A DNA stretch of 7,800 nucleotides from Lachnospiraceae bacterium UBA3850 (GTDB lineage Bacteria > Bacillota > Clostridia > Lachnospirales > Lachnospiraceae), in assembly GCA_002392655.1 (NCBI GenBank), contig DGHK01000002.1:1-7800 (forward strand). The letters run 5' to 3'. Made by a program: the position numbers and the translations under genes. The notes below the pieces were generated by a model. It had not been told where the DNA came from and made no database searches. It saw nothing but the letters and a program-made list of their open reading frames with translations. This document shows positions 6,825-7,800 of the stretch, piece after piece. The stretch's first letter is position 1. Every line of letters starts with the position of its first letter.

Positions 6825-7376
6825 ATGAATAGGAAATACTTACTTAGAGGAATAGGTATTGGTATTATCATAGGTGCGATAATTATGTATGCTGCAGTTT
6901 GTACTATGGGTTATACCAAGAAAGATAATAAGTCTGAGAAGACTACAGAAGCGAAGGCAGAGGTTACTACGGAAGCTACTACAGAGGCAACAACGGAAGC
7001 TACTACAGAGGAAACAACCGAAGCAACAACGGAAGCTACTACAGAGGAAACGACCGAAGCAACCACAGAAGCAACTACTGAAGTTACTACAGAGGCAACA
7101 ACGGAGGCTACCACCGAGGCGACTACAGAAGCTACAACTGAGGCTGATACAGAAGAGGAGAAGCCAAAGGATGGAAAGGTATCTATCACCATAAGATCCG
7201 GTATGGGTTCTGAGGATGTTTCAGCTATGCTTGCTGAGGCAGGAGTAGTAAAGGATGCCAATACATATAATACATGGCTTATTGATAACGGATATGCATC
7301 AAGAATCCAGACAGGTGATTTTGAAATAAAGGTTGGTGCATCTGAAGAAGAGATAGCAAAGACAATATGCTACTAA
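6825..7376 (+). CDS. Membrane-anchored protein with TTE repeats and an MltG/YceG-like LysM-type domain; no transglycosylase domain
   Basis: A 183-residue protein. Seen: a basic N-terminus (MNRKYLLRG) followed by a hydrophobic segment (about 9-28), consistent with an N-in anchor; a linker of sixteen [AEV]TTE/ADTE tetrapeptides (47-110); and a C-terminal domain (about 117-181) with VSITIRSGMGSEDVSAMLAEAG, VVKDANTYNTWLIDNGY and IQTGDFEIKVGASEEEIAKTI. This follows the N-terminal LysM-like subdomain of MltG/YceG ('...G.....IA..L...GVI.....F..YL...GY...L..G.Y.L..G.S..EI...L'). Known: MltG is an endolytic murein transglycosylase of about 340-380 residues whose catalytic Glu is in a later domain. That domain is absent here, and a terminator follows directly, so this is probably a complete stand-alone protein and not a broken mltG. 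Inferred role: peptidoglycan binding or a scaffold outside the membrane. It starts 3 nt after its neighbour's stop. Confidence 0.75.
   Translation: MNRKYLLRGIGIGIIIGAIIMYAAVCTMGYTKKDNKSEKTTEAKAEVTTEATTEATTEATTEETTEATTEATTEETTEATTEATTEVTTEATTEATTEATTEATTEADTEEEKPKDGKVSITIRSGMGSEDVSAMLAEAGVVKDANTYNTWLIDNGYASRIQTGDFEIKVGASEEEIAKTICY
6963..7154 (+). repeat. 12-nt coding repeats (TTE tetrapeptides) with a 36-bp higher-order duplication
   Basis: Sixteen 12-nt units encode VTTE, ATTE, ETTE or ADTE. A 36-bp block at 6987-7022 (ATTE-ATTE-ETTE) is repeated at 7023-7058 with only one mismatch by eye, while other units differ at many third positions. The linker is Thr- and Glu-rich, as seen in cell-wall-spanning stalks. 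Confidence 0.9.
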
Positions 7377-7392
7377 ACATATGATTTTAGTT

Positions 7393-7420
7393 ACAAAACC
7401 CCTTGCAATAGGGGTTTTGT
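7393..7420 (+). terminator. Intrinsic terminator after the MltG-like gene
   Basis: A perfect 10-bp stem pairs ACAAAACCCC (7393-7402) with GGGGTTTTGT (7411-7420) around an 8-nt loop, extendable by one T-A pair inside. The 3' arm contains TTTT and is followed by a T-rich stretch. It lies 16 nt after the stop codon and separates this unit from rpsB. The A/T-rich outer arm would partly work in the reverse direction, but no gene faces it. Confidence 0.85.
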
Positions 7421-7431
7421 TATGTTATTAT
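7403..7431 (+). promoter_or_regulatory. Candidate rpsB promoter overlapping the terminator loop
   Basis: TTGCAA (7403-7408, 4/6 to TTGACA) in the terminator loop lies 17 bp before TATTAT (7426-7431, 5/6 to TATAAT). The transcript would start near 7438, giving a leader of about 135 nt. A second -35-like GTGACA (7453-7458, 5/6) has only a poor -10 (TAAACG) at 17 bp, so the first option is preferred. Confidence 0.45.
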
Positions 7432-7439
7432 GTAGAACG

Positions 7440-7549
7440 CATGGTCTGTACCGTGACAAAATATACATGTGGATTTAAACGTTTGGTGCCGCATTAGCTC
7501 AGTCGGATAGTCCGATCCTGCGGTTTATCGTGTTTAAAATGAGTCCACA
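7440..7549 (+). ncRNA. Structured rpsB mRNA leader (candidate S2 autoregulatory element)
   Basis: Several helices can be drawn by hand. P0: 7440-7445 CATGGT with 7450-7455 ACCGTG (one G-U), loop CTGT. P1: 7468-7473 TGTGGA with 7544-7549 TCCACA. P2: 7474-7480 TTTAAAC with 7532-7538 GTTTAAA, stacked on P1 except for a 5-nt bulge ATGAG (7539-7543). P3: 7488-7493 GCCGCA with 7519-7524 TGCGGT (one G-U). P4: 7503-7507 TCGGA with 7511-7515 TCCGA, loop TAG. P1 to P4 are nested and give 24 pairs in 82 nt. The element ends 12 nt before the Shine-Dalgarno sequence of rpsB. Known: in E. coli, S2 represses rpsB-tsf through the mRNA leader, and leader RNAs commonly control ribosomal protein genes. That this leader binds S2 is inferred. 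Confidence 0.6.
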
Positions 7550-7574
7550 GAAGAAGAACCTAGGAGGTATAAAA

Positions 7575-7800
7575 ATGAGCGTTATTTCAATGAAACAGTT
7601 ACTTGAGGCAGGTGTTCACTTCGGTCACCAGACAAGAAGATGGAACCCTAAGATGGATGAGTTCATTTACACAGAGCGTAATGGAATCCATATCATCGAT
7701 CTTCAGAAGACAGTAGGCAAGATGGACGAGGCTTACAAGGCTGTATTTGATACAGTTGCAAATGGTGGTACTGTTCTTTTCGTAGGTACAAAGAAGCAGG
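7575..7800 (+). CDS. rpsB: Ribosomal protein uS2 (3' partial)
   Basis: The first 75 codons of ribosomal protein S2; the gene runs off the right edge. Seen: [43 protein letters not shown] and [12 protein letters not shown], all hallmarks of the uS2 N-terminus. S2 binds the 30S subunit late in assembly and sits between head and body near S1/bS21 in bacteria. The start is set by AGGAGG at 7562-7567, 7 nt before the ATG. A tsf gene would be expected downstream, outside the window. Confidence 0.97.
   Translation, partial: MSVISMKQLLEAGVHFGHQTRRWNPKMDEFIYTERNGIHIIDLQKTVGKMDEAYKAVFDTVANGGTVLFVGTKKQ

Noticed and set aside
6155..6871. Long minus-strand open frame rich in Ser, Ala and Gly opposite the EEAP repeats
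   Set aside because: It is the complement of a low-complexity repeat whose codons lack stops on the other strand. It has no ribosome binding site and no recognisable domain.
6231..7154. Repeats considered as a CRISPR array or intergenic satellite
   Set aside because: Units are 12 or 15 nt, contiguous without spacers and kept in frame inside genes.
6889..7194. Plus-strand, out-of-frame open frame rich in Arg, Lys, Gln and Leu
   Set aside because: A frame-shifted reading of the same 12-nt repeats; the correct frame has the ribosome binding site, a membrane segment and a folded domain.
6911..7261. Minus-strand open frame encoding SVVA repeats
   Set aside because: Mirror image of the TTE-encoding repeats; an artefact of the repeat, with no start signal.
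7488..7560. Complete tRNA gene
   Set aside because: Only the 5' end and D-arm-like region match; there is no anticodon stem-loop, T-arm or acceptor 3' strand at the right distance.

Overview
The window looks like chromosomal DNA from a Gram-positive anaerobe of the Lachnospiraceae type (relatives of Butyrivibrio, Roseburia, Lachnospira or Coprococcus). The basis is the firmicute-style yifB-dprA-topA order, strong GGAGG-type ribosome binding sites, heavy use of AGA/AGG (Arg) and ATA (Ile) codons, moderate GC, and the Thr/Glu-rich linkers common in that family. All genes lie on the + strand. The genus is inferred, not shown.

Layout. (1) 2-565: the C-terminal part of a CobW-like GTPase fused to a TIGR03943/DUF1980-like domain, followed by a long hairpin that is a likely terminator. 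(2) 666-3421: a promoter, then yifB (comM-like AAA+ ATPase) overlapping dprA by 7 nt, a DNA-uptake/recombination pair. (3) 3438-5545: a probable promoter and a complete topA (DNA topoisomerase I with three zinc ribbons). (4) 5595-7376: two closely linked membrane-anchored proteins. The first has a coiled coil, a long EEAP-type repeat region and a conserved-looking C-terminal helical domain; its architecture and its place just before rpsB recall Bacillus SwrB/YlxL. The second is a short protein with a Thr/Glu repeat linker and only the LysM-like N-terminal subdomain of MltG/YceG. A strong intrinsic terminator ends this unit. (5) 7403-7800: a probable rpsB promoter that starts in the terminator loop, a leader of about 135 nt with extensive base pairing, and the first 75 codons of rpsB (ribosomal protein uS2).

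Most of the window is housekeeping DNA. The parts most worth a second look are the rpsB leader, which can fold into four nested helices and carries a sequence very like the 5' end and D-arm of a tRNA, and the pair of repeat-rich membrane proteins before it. I see no CRISPR array, insertion sequence, phage gene or intact tRNA/rRNA gene. No gene-free stretch exceeds 300 bases: the longest are 7377-7574 (terminator, promoter, structured leader) and 566-731 (terminator, promoter).
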